Positions 6,448 to 12,996 of a stretch of 12,996 nucleotides of DNA are shown here, in pieces. The translations under genes were made by a program, and so were the position numbers. Source of the stretch: CAYSHJ01 sp964589725. GTDB lineage: Bacteria; Planctomycetota; Planctomycetia; Planctomycetales; Planctomycetaceae. Below the pieces are notes generated by a model. The model was not told where the DNA came from and searched no databases. It saw only the letters and a list, made by a program, of their open reading frames with translations. The stretch is taken from positions 1 to 12,996 of the forward strand of contig CAZPUJ010000205.1 in NCBI GenBank assembly GCA_964589725.1. The letters run 5' to 3'. Each line of letters begins with the position of its first letter. The stretch's first letter is position 1.

Positions 6448-8169
6448 ATGCGATTCGCTCGGACCGATCAGCGAGGTTGGCGGAGAGGACGAGACCGATG
6501 GAGTGCCCCCCGATTCGCGGGCACACTCTTGGTGGTGGCCTTAGCGGCCGGTTGTGAAAACCGCAGTCAGCCGCGCCGCGCGGCGTCAGTCTCACCGGCA
6601 GAGTCTCCGAAGGCGGCGACAACAGCAAACGCCAGTTCCCCCGAGGAGCAACGACAGCGTTCCAATAATTTGTTCGTGTTGCATTGTGCCGGGTGTCATG
6701 GCGAAAAGGGGAATGGCGTGAGCGTGGCTAGCCAGTTCCTATTTCCGAAGCCGCGAAACTTTCGAGCGGGCCGGTTCCGATTGATCAGCACCGCGAATGG
6801 AATTCCCACACTGCGTGATTTGGAGAGCGTGCTGGTTCGAGGCATGCCTGGGTCGTCAATGCCGCCGTGGCCGCAGCTCAACGATGGCGACCGTCGGCTG
6901 CTGGCCGAACAGGTGCTGGAGTTTCGTCGCGAGGGAATTCGTGACGTAGAACGAGCGACCGCGAAGGAAGACGGCGATGAAGTCGACGTCGAAGAGATGG
7001 AAAAGTTGGTTCTCTCACTGACCACGCCGAGTGAACCGATCGAGGTTCCCGACCTTGGTCAGCCGACAGCAGAAATCGTCGCACGCGGCCGGCAACTGTT
7101 TCTGACCGTTGGTTGTGCGGCCTGTCACGGTAAAGAAGGTCGCGGCGACGGGCAACAAAAGATGATCGACGAGGAAGGTCTGCCGACTCGGCCGCGCGAC
7201 CTCACGAAAGGGCTATTCAAAGGGAGTTTTCATCCACAGTCGATTTACCGCCTATTTCTCGCGGGGATGCCCGGCACGCCGATGCCCGCGCTCCGCAAGA
7301 ACACGCCGCAAGAGTTATCAGACATGACGCACTTCGTGCTGTCACTTTCCGACGAAAAGTCGCGAGCCACCACGGTGTTGAATCGCGAGCAAATTCATGT
7401 GCGTCGAGTGTCGGCGACACCGGACGCTCCGGAGGCGCCCGCGTGGAGCGAAGCCGAACCAGTGCGGTTGCGAACCACTCCCTTATGGTGGCGAGATGAA
7501 TTCCCGTCTGTGCTCGAAGTGCGCGCTGTCCATGACGGGAAGTCGATTGCGTTCCAACTCAGTTGGGGGGATGCCACCGCCGACCAGCACACGGGCAAAA
7601 CGGAATCATTTCGCGATGCGGTGGCCGTCGAACTGTTCCGCGGGACGGCCGAGCCGTTTCTTGGCATGGGGTCGGTCGCGGCACCGATTGATGTCTGGCT
7701 CTGGAGCGCGGGACGCAACGTGCCGCAGGATCTCGAAGATGTGAACCCGAACGTCGTCGTGGACCTTTATCCGTTCGGTGAGCAATTCTCCGACACAGCT
7801 GAGTATCGCCGGGCGGGGACGCGAACAGAGCAGCAAGCTCCGATTTCGCTGCCGGCCCTCGCCAGTGGCAATCAAAACGTTCCGAGCAGTGCCGCGCGGT
7901 TTGGTGGTGCGCTCGAAACCGCCGGGCCGGGGACGGTGACGTTTCGGCCAGCCGTCAATCAATCGGTCGAAACGAAAGGCGTGTGGAACGATGGCCGCTG
8001 GAACGTGGTGCTGAAACGAACTCTTGCGGTGAGCGAACCGCAACAGGGCCTGACGTTGGAGGCCGGTCAACGCACCTCCGCCGCGTTCGCCTTGTGGGAC
8101 GGTTCGCACCGCGATCGCGCGGCCCAGAAGGTGATCACGATTTGGCAAGACTTGGTGATTCAGGAATGA
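6448..8169 (+). CDS. Di-haem cytochrome c lipoprotein fused to an ethylbenzene-dehydrogenase-type haem b domain (NxrC-like)
   Basis: A 573-aa exported electron-transfer protein. The N-terminus has a basic stretch, a hydrophobic segment (about 23-35) and a lipobox ending at Cys36 (LAAGC), so it is probably a membrane-anchored lipoprotein facing the periplasm. Two cytochrome c domains follow: CAGCH (Cys80, Cys83, His84) with candidate sixth ligand Met133 or Met138, and CAACH (Cys223, Cys226, His227) with Met274 or Met279. Residues about 312-573 resemble the EB_dh/gamma-subunit fold that carries haem b in type II DMSO-reductase family enzymes: WSEAEPVRL, FRDAVAVELF, FLGMGSVAAPIDVWLW with Met407 a candidate axial ligand, then AFALWDGSHRDRAAQK. 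NxrC of nitrite oxidoreductases and EbdC are relatives. AAAGG (6436-6440) precedes the ATG by 7 nt. Its place directly before the NxrA-type gene suggests it is the haem subunit that moves electrons between the molybdoenzyme and the membrane or cupredoxin. Confidence 0.85.
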   Translation: MRFARTDQRGWRRGRDRWSAPRFAGTLLVVALAAGCENRSQPRRAASVSPAESPKAATTANASSPEEQRQRSNNLFVLHCAGCHGEKGNGVSVASQFLFPKPRNFRAGRFRLISTANGIPTLRDLESVLVRGMPGSSMPPWPQLNDGDRRLLAEQVLEFRREGIRDVERATAKEDGDEVDVEEMEKLVLSLTTPSEPIEVPDLGQPTAEIVARGRQLFLTVGCAACHGKEGRGDGQQKMIDEEGLPTRPRDLTKGLFKGSFHPQSIYRLFLAGMPGTPMPALRKNTPQELSDMTHFVLSLSDEKSRATTVLNREQIHVRRVSATPDAPEAPAWSEAEPVRLRTTPLWWRDEFPSVLEVRAVHDGKSIAFQLSWGDATADQHTGKTESFRDAVAVELFRGTAEPFLGMGSVAAPIDVWLWSAGRNVPQDLEDVNPNVVVDLYPFGEQFSDTAEYRRAGTRTEQQAPISLPALASGNQNVPSSAARFGGALETAGPGTVTFRPAVNQSVETKGVWNDGRWNVVLKRTLAVSEPQQGLTLEAGQRTSAAFALWDGSHRDRAAQKVITIWQDLVIQE

Positions 8170-8191
8170 GCGCCGCACGTGATCAAGGCCA

Positions 8192-8255
8192 ATGGGACGC
8201 ATGGGACTGATGGGACGAATGAAAGATCAGTCGCATCGGCCCTATTCGTCCCATC
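8192..8255 (+). repeat. Three ATGGGACNN tandem repeats and a 12-bp hairpin between cytochrome and nxrA genes
   Basis: Three 9-bp units ATGGGAC+NN lie at 8192-8218. The last one forms the left arm of a perfect 12-bp stem, GATGGGACGAAT (8209-8220) with ATTCGTCCCATC (8244-8255), around a 23-nt loop. The repeats happen to be open in frame with nxrA, encoding MGR/MGL units, and would wrongly extend its N-terminus. There is no U-run after the stem, so it is not a standard terminator. I recall similar ATGGGAC repeats in PVC-group genomes, but cannot check this. Confidence 0.7.
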
Positions 8256-8293
8256 GATCGCATGACAAACAAGCCCCAATCAGGAGCAACATC

Positions 8294-11200
8294 ATGAACG
8301 TGACGCGCCGTCATTTCCTGGAATCAATGCTCGCCAGCGGAAGCGCATTGCTGGCATCCGGGCCGCAAGCTTGGGCGTTTAAGCCGGTCAGCGTCGAAAA
8401 CCCGCTCGGCAGTTACCCCGATCGCGAGTGGGAAAGAATATATCTCGACCAGTACCGCTACGACGGCACCTTCACCTGGGTTTGCGCCCCGAACGACACG
8501 CACATGTGCCGACTGCGAGCGTTCGTCCGCAACGGAGTGATGCTTCGCAGCGAGCAGAACTACGACCACGACCGTATCGGCGATCTGTACGGCAACAAGG
8601 CGACAAAGGCCTGGAACCCGCGCGGCTGTCCGAAGGGCTACACGATGCAGCGCCGCATCTATGGGCCGTATCGGCTCAAGGGGCCAGTGCTTCGCAAAGG
8701 CTGGAAGGACTGGGCCGATGCCGGCTTTCCGTCGCTGTCGGACAAGCCGGAACTGCGGACGAAGTTCAAGTTCGATGATCGCGGCAACGACACCTTCGTG
8801 CGGCTGTCCTGGGAGGAGATATTCAAGTACGTCGCGGCTGGCTTCGAGGCGGTCGCTCGGACTTACAGCGGCGGCGACGGCGTTTCGCGGCTGACGAAGG
8901 ACGGCTATGAAAAACTCATGATCGACAAGGTCGAAGGAGCCGGCACGCGCGTCATCAAGATCGGATCGAACTTGCCGCTACACGGTGTCGTGGGGAAGTT
9001 CGGCATCTATCGCATGGCCAACTTGCTGGGGTTGCTGGATCACCATGTGCGGGGCGTGCCGCCGGAACAGGCTCGCGGGGCACGCGACTGGAACGAATAC
9101 ACCTGGCGCGGAGATCAAGCGCCGGGGCACCCCTTCGTGCATGGCTTGCAGACGTCCGACATGGACTTCAACGACATGCGGTTCTCGAAGCTGGTCATCC
9201 AGATCGGCAAAAATCTGATCGAGAACAAGATGCCCGAATCGCACTGGCTTAACGAAGTCATGGAGCGCGGCGGCAAGCTGGTCGACATCGCTCCCGAATA
9301 CAACTGCCCCGGCACGAAGAGTGACTATTGGATTTCCGTGCGACCCGGCCTGTCGGATACGGCGGTGCTGCTGGGCGTGACTAAGATCCTGATGGACGAA
9401 GGCTGGTACGACGCCAAGTTCTGCCGGCAATTCACCGATTTTCCATTGCTCGTCCGCACGGACACGTTGCAGCGACTGCGCCCGCAAGACGTCGCGACCG
9501 ACTACAAGCCGAAGGACATCTCGGCCGGGCCATCGTTCAAGATTCAAGGACTGACGGCCGCTCAGCGGGAACGCATCGGAGACTTCTGTGTGTGGGATGC
9601 CGAGCAGAAGACAGTCGTGTTCCTCAGCCGCGACGATGTCGGCGAGAAGATGACGGTTCCGGCCGCGCTCGAAGGAACCTTCACCGTCAAGTTGGCCGAC
9701 GGCAAAGACGCCGAGGTCATGCCGATCTTCGAGATGTATCACCGGCATCTGAAAGACTACGACCTGCAGACGGTCGAAGAGATTTCCGGTGCACCGCAAG
9801 ACCTCGTGCGTCGGTTGGCCGAAGACATTTGGACGACGACGAAGGCGGGCGGGCCGGTCTCGATTCATATTGGCGAAGGAGTCAATCACTACTTCCATGC
9901 GACGCTACACAATCGAGCCAGCTATCTGCCGATGATGCTAACCGGCAACATCGGCAAGCACGGAGCCGGCGTCCACACCTGGGCCGGCAACTACAAAGGG
10001 GCGTTGTTCCAAGCGTCGCCGTGGAGTGGTCCGGGTGTCGGCAGTTACATCCACGAAGACCCGTTCGCTCCGGTGCTCGATGAGAACGCTCGGATCACGC
10101 ATCACGAGATGCGGCATTGCAGCGACGGCGAAGACCCGTCGTACTGGGCCTGCGGCGAGCGGACATTGACGCTCGATCTGCCGAACGGTCAGCACAAATC
10201 ATTCACCGGCAAGACGCACGTTCCGACTCCCACAAAAGTCATTTGGTACAACAACGCCAACTTCTTGAATCAAGCGAAGTGGGTCTACAACCTGATCGTC
10301 AACGTGCTGCCGAAGGTCGACATGATCATCGACCAGCAGATCGAATGGACCGGCAGCGCGGAGTACGCGGACGTCGTCTTTCCGGTGAACTCGTGGGTTG
10401 AGCAGGAAGACTACGAATGCGGCGGCTCGTGCTCGAACCCCTTCATTCAAGTCTGGAAGGGAGGCATCAAGCCGGTTCACAACAGCATCGACGACGCGGC
10501 CGTGTTCGCGGGGGTTGCTCGCGCGTTGACCGACAAGACCGGCGATGTTCGCTTCGGCGACTACTTCAAGTTCGTCACCGAGAAAAAGGCGAAGGTCTAC
10601 ATCCAGCGCGTGTTCGACAATTCGACCACGACGCGAGGTGAGGACGGGCCGTACAACGTCGACAAGATGCTGGCTGGCGACTACGGCGGCGAACCGGGCA
10701 CGGCGTTGATGCTCTTCCGCACGTACCCGCGCGTGCCGTTCTGGGAACAGATTCACGACTCGATCCCGTTCTACACCGACTGTGGTCGGTTGGCCGGATA
10801 CTGCGACATTCCCGAAGCGGTCGAGTACGGCGAGAACCTGGTCTCGCATCGTGAGTCGGTCGAAGCGACGCCCTATTTGCCGAACGTGATCGTCTCATCG
10901 AGTCCCTACATTCGGCCGGTGGATTATGGCATCCCGCTCGACACGCTCGACGCCGATCTGCGCCAGGTGCGAAACCTCAAGCTGCCGTGGAGCGAGGTGA
11001 AGCAGACGGTCAACCCGCTTTGGAAGCTGGGCTATCGGTTCTTCTGCTCGACGCCGAAGAGCCGTCACTCGACCCACTCGTCGTGGTCCACCGTCGATTG
11101 GCACTGGATCTGGAGCGACAGCTTCGGCGATCCACATCGCACCGACAAACGCGCTCCCGGAGTGGGTGATCGTCAGATCCAACTGAACCCCGCCGCCGCC

Positions 11201-11758
11201 GAGGCGCTCGGCCTGAAGGAAGGGGACTACGTCTTCGTCGATGCTAACGATCTCGACCGGCCTTACATCGGTTGGAAGGACGACGACGGGCCGCGGCACG
11301 AGGCCTTTCGGTGCATGGTCCGCGTCGTGGTCAACGCGGGGCTGCCGTTCAACTTCACGATCATGAAGCACACCGGCTGGATCGCCACGGAGCGGTCGGT
11401 CAAAGCGCATGAGACTCGCCCCGACGGCCGAGCACTCGCGGCCGGAACCGGCTATCAGGCCAGCTACCGCTACGGCTCGCATCAAAGCATCACTCGCAAC
11501 TGGATGATGCCGATGCACCAAACCGACTCGCTGTTCCACAAGAAAACCGGCTCGATGGGTTTTCTTTTCGGAGCCGACGTCGACAACCACGCGATCAACA
11601 CGGTGCCGAAGGAAACGCTAGTCCGCATCACGAAAGCCGAAGATGGCGGCCTTGGCGGCGTCGGCCCATGGAAGCCCGCCAAATCCGGATACGGACCGTC
11701 GTCCAAGACGCCTCAGAACATGAAGTACCTGTTGGGAGAACTGACGAAAGTGGAATGA
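8294..11758 (+). CDS. nxrA: Periplasmic nitrite oxidoreductase/nitrate reductase-type molybdopterin alpha subunit (NxrA-like)
   Basis: An 1154-aa Mo-bisPGD catalytic subunit of the type II DMSO reductase family. It begins with a Tat signal (TRRHFLE at 4-10, hydrophobic segment, AWA cleavage near 28), so it is exported folded. The FS0 [4Fe-4S] site reads Cys64-x3-Asp68-x3-Cys72 plus Cys112 (NPRGCPKGY); by alignment with NarG (His-x3-Cys-x3-Cys) the second ligand is Asp, as I recall for Nitrospira and Kuenenia NXR. Asp274 in WRGDQAPGHP aligns with the Mo-ligating Asp of NarG. Length (~1150) and the FTWVCAPNDTH/CPKGY motifs also fit periplasmic NxrA. I chose the ATG at 8294, with AGGAG (8282-8286) 7 nt upstream; a frame from 8192 only translates DNA repeats. 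It would oxidise nitrite or reduce nitrate, or act on a related oxyanion; direction and substrate cannot be read from sequence. No NxrB-type Fe-S subunit or chaperone gene is within the window. The preceding EB_dh/cytochrome gene is its likely partner. Confidence 0.85.
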   Translation: MNVTRRHFLESMLASGSALLASGPQAWAFKPVSVENPLGSYPDREWERIYLDQYRYDGTFTWVCAPNDTHMCRLRAFVRNGVMLRSEQNYDHDRIGDLYGNKATKAWNPRGCPKGYTMQRRIYGPYRLKGPVLRKGWKDWADAGFPSLSDKPELRTKFKFDDRGNDTFVRLSWEEIFKYVAAGFEAVARTYSGGDGVSRLTKDGYEKLMIDKVEGAGTRVIKIGSNLPLHGVVGKFGIYRMANLLGLLDHHVRGVPPEQARGARDWNEYTWRGDQAPGHPFVHGLQTSDMDFNDMRFSKLVIQIGKNLIENKMPESHWLNEVMERGGKLVDIAPEYNCPGTKSDYWISVRPGLSDTAVLLGVTKILMDEGWYDAKFCRQFTDFPLLVRTDTLQRLRPQDVATDYKPKDISAGPSFKIQGLTAAQRERIGDFCVWDAEQKTVVFLSRDDVGEKMTVPAALEGTFTVKLADGKDAEVMPIFEMYHRHLKDYDLQTVEEISGAPQDLVRRLAEDIWTTTKAGGPVSIHIGEGVNHYFHATLHNRASYLPMMLTGNIGKHGAGVHTWAGNYKGALFQASPWSGPGVGSYIHEDPFAPVLDENARITHHEMRHCSDGEDPSYWACGERTLTLDLPNGQHKSFTGKTHVPTPTKVIWYNNANFLNQAKWVYNLIVNVLPKVDMIIDQQIEWTGSAEYADVVFPVNSWVEQEDYECGGSCSNPFIQVWKGGIKPVHNSIDDAAVFAGVARALTDKTGDVRFGDYFKFVTEKKAKVYIQRVFDNSTTTRGEDGPYNVDKMLAGDYGGEPGTALMLFRTYPRVPFWEQIHDSIPFYTDCGRLAGYCDIPEAVEYGENLVSHRESVEATPYLPNVIVSSSPYIRPVDYGIPLDTLDADLRQVRNLKLPWSEVKQTVNPLWKLGYRFFCSTPKSRHSTHSSWSTVDWHWIWSDSFGDPHRTDKRAPGVGDRQIQLNPAAAEALGLKEGDYVFVDANDLDRPYIGWKDDDGPRHEAFRCMVRVVVNAGLPFNFTIMKHTGWIATERSVKAHETRPDGRALAAGTGYQASYRYGSHQSITRNWMMPMHQTDSLFHKKTGSMGFLFGADVDNHAINTVPKETLVRITKAEDGGLGGVGPWKPAKSGYGPSSKTPQNMKYLLGELTKVE

Positions 11759-11771
11759 CCCCACCGGGCTT

Positions 11772-11914
11772 GGGGACTGTCGATTTAATCGCCCCTGAGC
11801 TTGCCTCAGGGGTTCCCGCGCTTTTGCACTACTCGAAATCCCCGGGAAAAGCGTAGTGCAGAAGCGCGGGAACCACCCTGGCGAGCAAGGTGGCGGATTA
11901 AATCGACAGACCCC
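11772..11914. repeat. Cloverleaf-like palindromic element, copy 1
   Basis: A four-arm inverted-repeat element begins 14 nt after nxrA. A 14-bp outer stem (11777-11790 with 11896-11909), extended by GGGG/CCCC across one mismatch, encloses three hairpins. Arm A is CCCCTGAG/CTCAGGGG with a 5-nt loop (11792-11812). Arm B has 20 bp with one G-T pair (11813-11832 with 11853-11872) and a 20-nt loop. Arm C has 8 positions (11873-11880 with 11886-11893) and a 5-nt loop. Copy 2 at 12861-12993 has the same architecture base for base. It may be a MITE/REP-like element or a structured RNA in the operon transcript; there is no transposase nearby. Confidence 0.85.
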
Positions 11915-11918
11915 TTGT

Positions 11919-12002
11919 CCCGGTGGCTCGCGGGCTTTTGCACTATTTGTCGAGAGAAGAGCCGAGGTTCCCGGAGTCGTGCAAAAGCCTGAATCCACCG
12001 GG
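11919..12002. repeat. Second inverted-repeat hairpin next to cloverleaf copy 1
   Basis: CCCGGTGG (11919-11926) pairs with CCACCGGG (11995-12002). Inside it, GGCTTTTGCAC (11933-11943) pairs with GTGCAAAAGCC (11979-11989) around a 35-nt loop. It shares GCTTTTGCACTA with arm B of copy 1. CCCGGTGG can alternatively pair with CCACCGGG at 11761-11768, which would lengthen copy 1's outer stem, so the two foldings compete. It lies 39 nt before the next gene's ATG. Confidence 0.65.
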
Positions 12003-12041
12003 GTAAGCGCGGTGGGGGTGCAGATTTTTCAGGAGATCGTC

Positions 12042-12413
12042 ATGACCAACGTCGCTCCAAAAGTCCATCCGGCCACTCGCGCCGTGGAACCCGAAGACCC
12101 GATGGACCTGCACGGCATCGAAGTCGATGGCGATCCGGAGATCATGCTACGCATGCTCGTCGAGGAATACGCCCGCATGGGCTGCGGTCTCGACGAACTG
12201 CTGGACCTCTGCCGGCAACCGTTCTACGTCGGCTTCCACGGACTGCTGCAATTTTACGGCGAGGCGGAACTGACGCGGCGAGTGCGCGGCATCTTGTCGC
12301 GGTGCGGTGTGTTCCGCGTTGCCACGCGAGAGACAACACCACTGTCGGATCAACTTGTGCAACTCGATGTCTCCCGGTTGCGGGACACGGGCAGCGATGC
12401 TCCGGGGAGTTGA
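12042..12413 (+). CDS. Small conserved-looking protein of unknown function
   Basis: A 123-aa soluble protein with no signal peptide or membrane segment. AGGAG (12031-12035) lies 6 nt before the ATG at 12042. After a polar N-terminus come EDPMDLHGIEVDGDPEIMLR, an apparently helical middle (LVEEYARMGCGLDELLDLCR), then QPFYVGFHGLLQFYGEAE and RVRGILSRCGVFRV. It has cysteines at three places but no clear metal motif. I do not recognise a named family; I have a weak recollection of similar small proteins beside molybdopterin oxidoreductase or cytochrome genes. It sits between nxrA and the globin gene, with its stop 6 nt before the globin start, so the two are very likely co-transcribed. A role in assembly or regulation of the oxidoreductase would fit its place, but nothing in the sequence shows it. 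Confidence 0.8.
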   Translation: MTNVAPKVHPATRAVEPEDPMDLHGIEVDGDPEIMLRMLVEEYARMGCGLDELLDLCRQPFYVGFHGLLQFYGEAELTRRVRGILSRCGVFRVATRETTPLSDQLVQLDVSRLRDTGSDAPGS

Positions 12414-12419
12414 TCGGCC

Positions 12420-12833
12420 ATGAACGACGAAACAAAACCCGATGCCGAACTCTTCAATTCGAGCTACGAGCGATGTCAGAGCAAACCGGGTTTTCTGGAA
12501 CGGTTCGACGAGATCTTCCTCGGTTCATCGCCGGAGGTCGCGGAGAAGTTCCGGCACACGGATTTTGCGAGGCAACACAAGGCGCTCAAGGCCTCCCTCT
12601 ACACGCTGATGCTGGTTGGCAGCGGAAAGCCGGAAGCTCTGCAGCACTTGGAGCGGTTGGCTCAACTTCACAGCCGGAAACAACTGAATATCCGGCCCGA
12701 ACTGTATGACCTCTGGCTGAGCGGCCTGCTGAAGGCCGTTGGCGAATTTGACCGAGCCTTCGACGAGCAAACGGAGGGGGCTTGGCGGCGAGTGCTCCAG
12801 CCCGGAATCGACTACATGAAGGCGAAATACTGA
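12420..12833 (+). CDS. Single-domain bacterial globin
   Basis: A 137-aa haem protein, cytoplasmic as no signal is present. The pattern fits a bacterial globin: LFNSSYERC and GFLERFDEIFLGSSPEVAEKF (A/B helices and CD region), HTDFARQHKALKASL (E helix, distal candidates Gln52/His53), LAQLHSRKQLNIRPELY with His84 the likely proximal F8 histidine, then LYDLWLSGLLKAV (G) and EGAWRRVLQPGIDYM (H). GGGGAG (12404-12409) inside the preceding gene serves as ribosome binding site, 10 nt upstream. Such globins bind O2 or NO; detoxifying NO arising from nitrite chemistry, or sensing O2/NO, are plausible roles beside an NxrA-like enzyme. It has no reductase domain, so turnover would need a separate reductase. 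A cloverleaf element follows 27 nt after its stop. Confidence 0.82.
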   Translation: MNDETKPDAELFNSSYERCQSKPGFLERFDEIFLGSSPEVAEKFRHTDFARQHKALKASLYTLMLVGSGKPEALQHLERLAQLHSRKQLNIRPELYDLWLSGLLKAVGEFDRAFDEQTEGAWRRVLQPGIDYMKAKY

Positions 12834-12860
12834 TTCTGCGGTAGCCACGCTCGCCAGGGT

Positions 12861-12993
12861 CTGTTGATTTAATCGCCCCTGAGCTTGCCTCAGGGGTTCA
12901 AGCGTTTCCGCACTACTCGAATTCATCGGAAAAAACGTAGTGCAGAAACGCGTAAACCGCCGAGGTGAACTCGGCGGCGGACTAATTCAACAG
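12861..12993. repeat. Cloverleaf-like palindromic element, copy 2
   Basis: Same architecture as copy 1 and the same length between outer-stem ends (133 nt). The outer 14-position stem is 12861-12874 with 12980-12993. Arm A (12876-12896) is identical to copy 1. Arm B is 12897-12916 with 12937-12956 and a 20-nt loop. Arm C, CCGCCGAG/CTCGGCGG with a 5-nt loop (12957-12977), differs in sequence from copy 1 but keeps the stem. It begins 27 nt after the globin stop and may extend past the window edge. It could also act as a transcript-end structure. Confidence 0.85.
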
Positions 12994-12996
12994 TCT

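Noticed and set aside
8185..8201. Fifth sigma-54 site before nxrA
   Set aside because: GG-N10-GC spacing occurs by chance, but both the -24 flank and the TT of the -12 element are missing.
8192..8293. 34-residue N-terminal extension of NxrA
   Set aside because: It encodes only the ATGGGAC repeats and hairpin; the Tat motif and AGGAG site place the start at 8294.
8978..9898. 306-aa open frame on the minus strand
   Set aside because: Antisense to the well-supported nxrA coding region and without recognisable domains.
11618..11998. Short frames with LRQAQGRL-type peptides across the repeat elements
   Set aside because: These are translations of the CCTGAGCTTGCCTCAGG palindrome (also at 12525-12926), not proteins.
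11777..12993. tRNA genes, integron attC sites or a CRISPR array
   Set aside because: The cloverleaf shape lacks tRNA arm sizes and conserved T-loop bases, there is no GTTRRRY core of attC, and only two distant copies exist without spacers.

Overview
The window is a GC-rich bacterial chromosome segment. Gene content and motif style suggest a planctomycete or another member of the PVC group: a class II ribonucleotide reductase, a periplasmic nitrite-oxidoreductase-type molybdoenzyme, a planctomycete-like cupredoxin/carboxypeptidase-regulatory protein and ATGGGAC tandem repeats. The taxonomy is inferred from these features, not from any search.

Layout. (1) 1-1847, minus strand: the first ~615 codons of nrdJ (B12-dependent ribonucleotide reductase), cut by the window edge. 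A good sigma-70-type promoter lies upstream, with two NrdR-like boxes whose centres are exactly 31 bp apart. (2) 2417-4391, plus strand: a sigma-54-type promoter, a universal stress protein gene and, 17 nt downstream, an NtrC-family response regulator (receiver, sigma-54 AAA+ ATPase, Fis-type helix-turn-helix). No sensor kinase is present. (3) 4371-5228, minus strand: a membrane-anchored cysteine-cluster (YkgJ-like) protein, converging on the regulator with a 21-bp 3' overlap. (4) 5547-12833, plus strand: a signal-peptide cupredoxin, a lipoprotein di-haem cytochrome c fused to an ethylbenzene-dehydrogenase-type haem b domain (NxrC-like), a Tat-exported NxrA-type molybdopterin subunit of 1154 aa, a small unknown protein and a single-domain globin. 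(5) Two 133-nt cloverleaf-like palindromic elements of identical architecture, one just after nxrA and one just after the globin gene.

How the parts may work together. The cupredoxin, cytochrome/haem b protein and molybdoenzyme look like one periplasmic electron-transfer module for nitrite/nitrate or a related oxyanion. The globin could handle NO or O2 by-products. Sequences with exact -24/-12 spacing (GG-N10-GC) and 9-10 of 12 consensus matches precede the usp-regulator pair, the YkgJ-like gene, the cupredoxin and the cytochrome. I therefore infer one sigma-54 regulon driven by the adjacent NtrC-family activator. The iron-sulfur beta subunit (NxrB) and a TorD/NarJ-type chaperone are not in the window.

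The most notable points are the NxrA-like enzyme without an adjacent NxrB and under apparent sigma-54 control, the tandem NrdR boxes, and the pair of cloverleaf elements whose stems show compensatory base changes.
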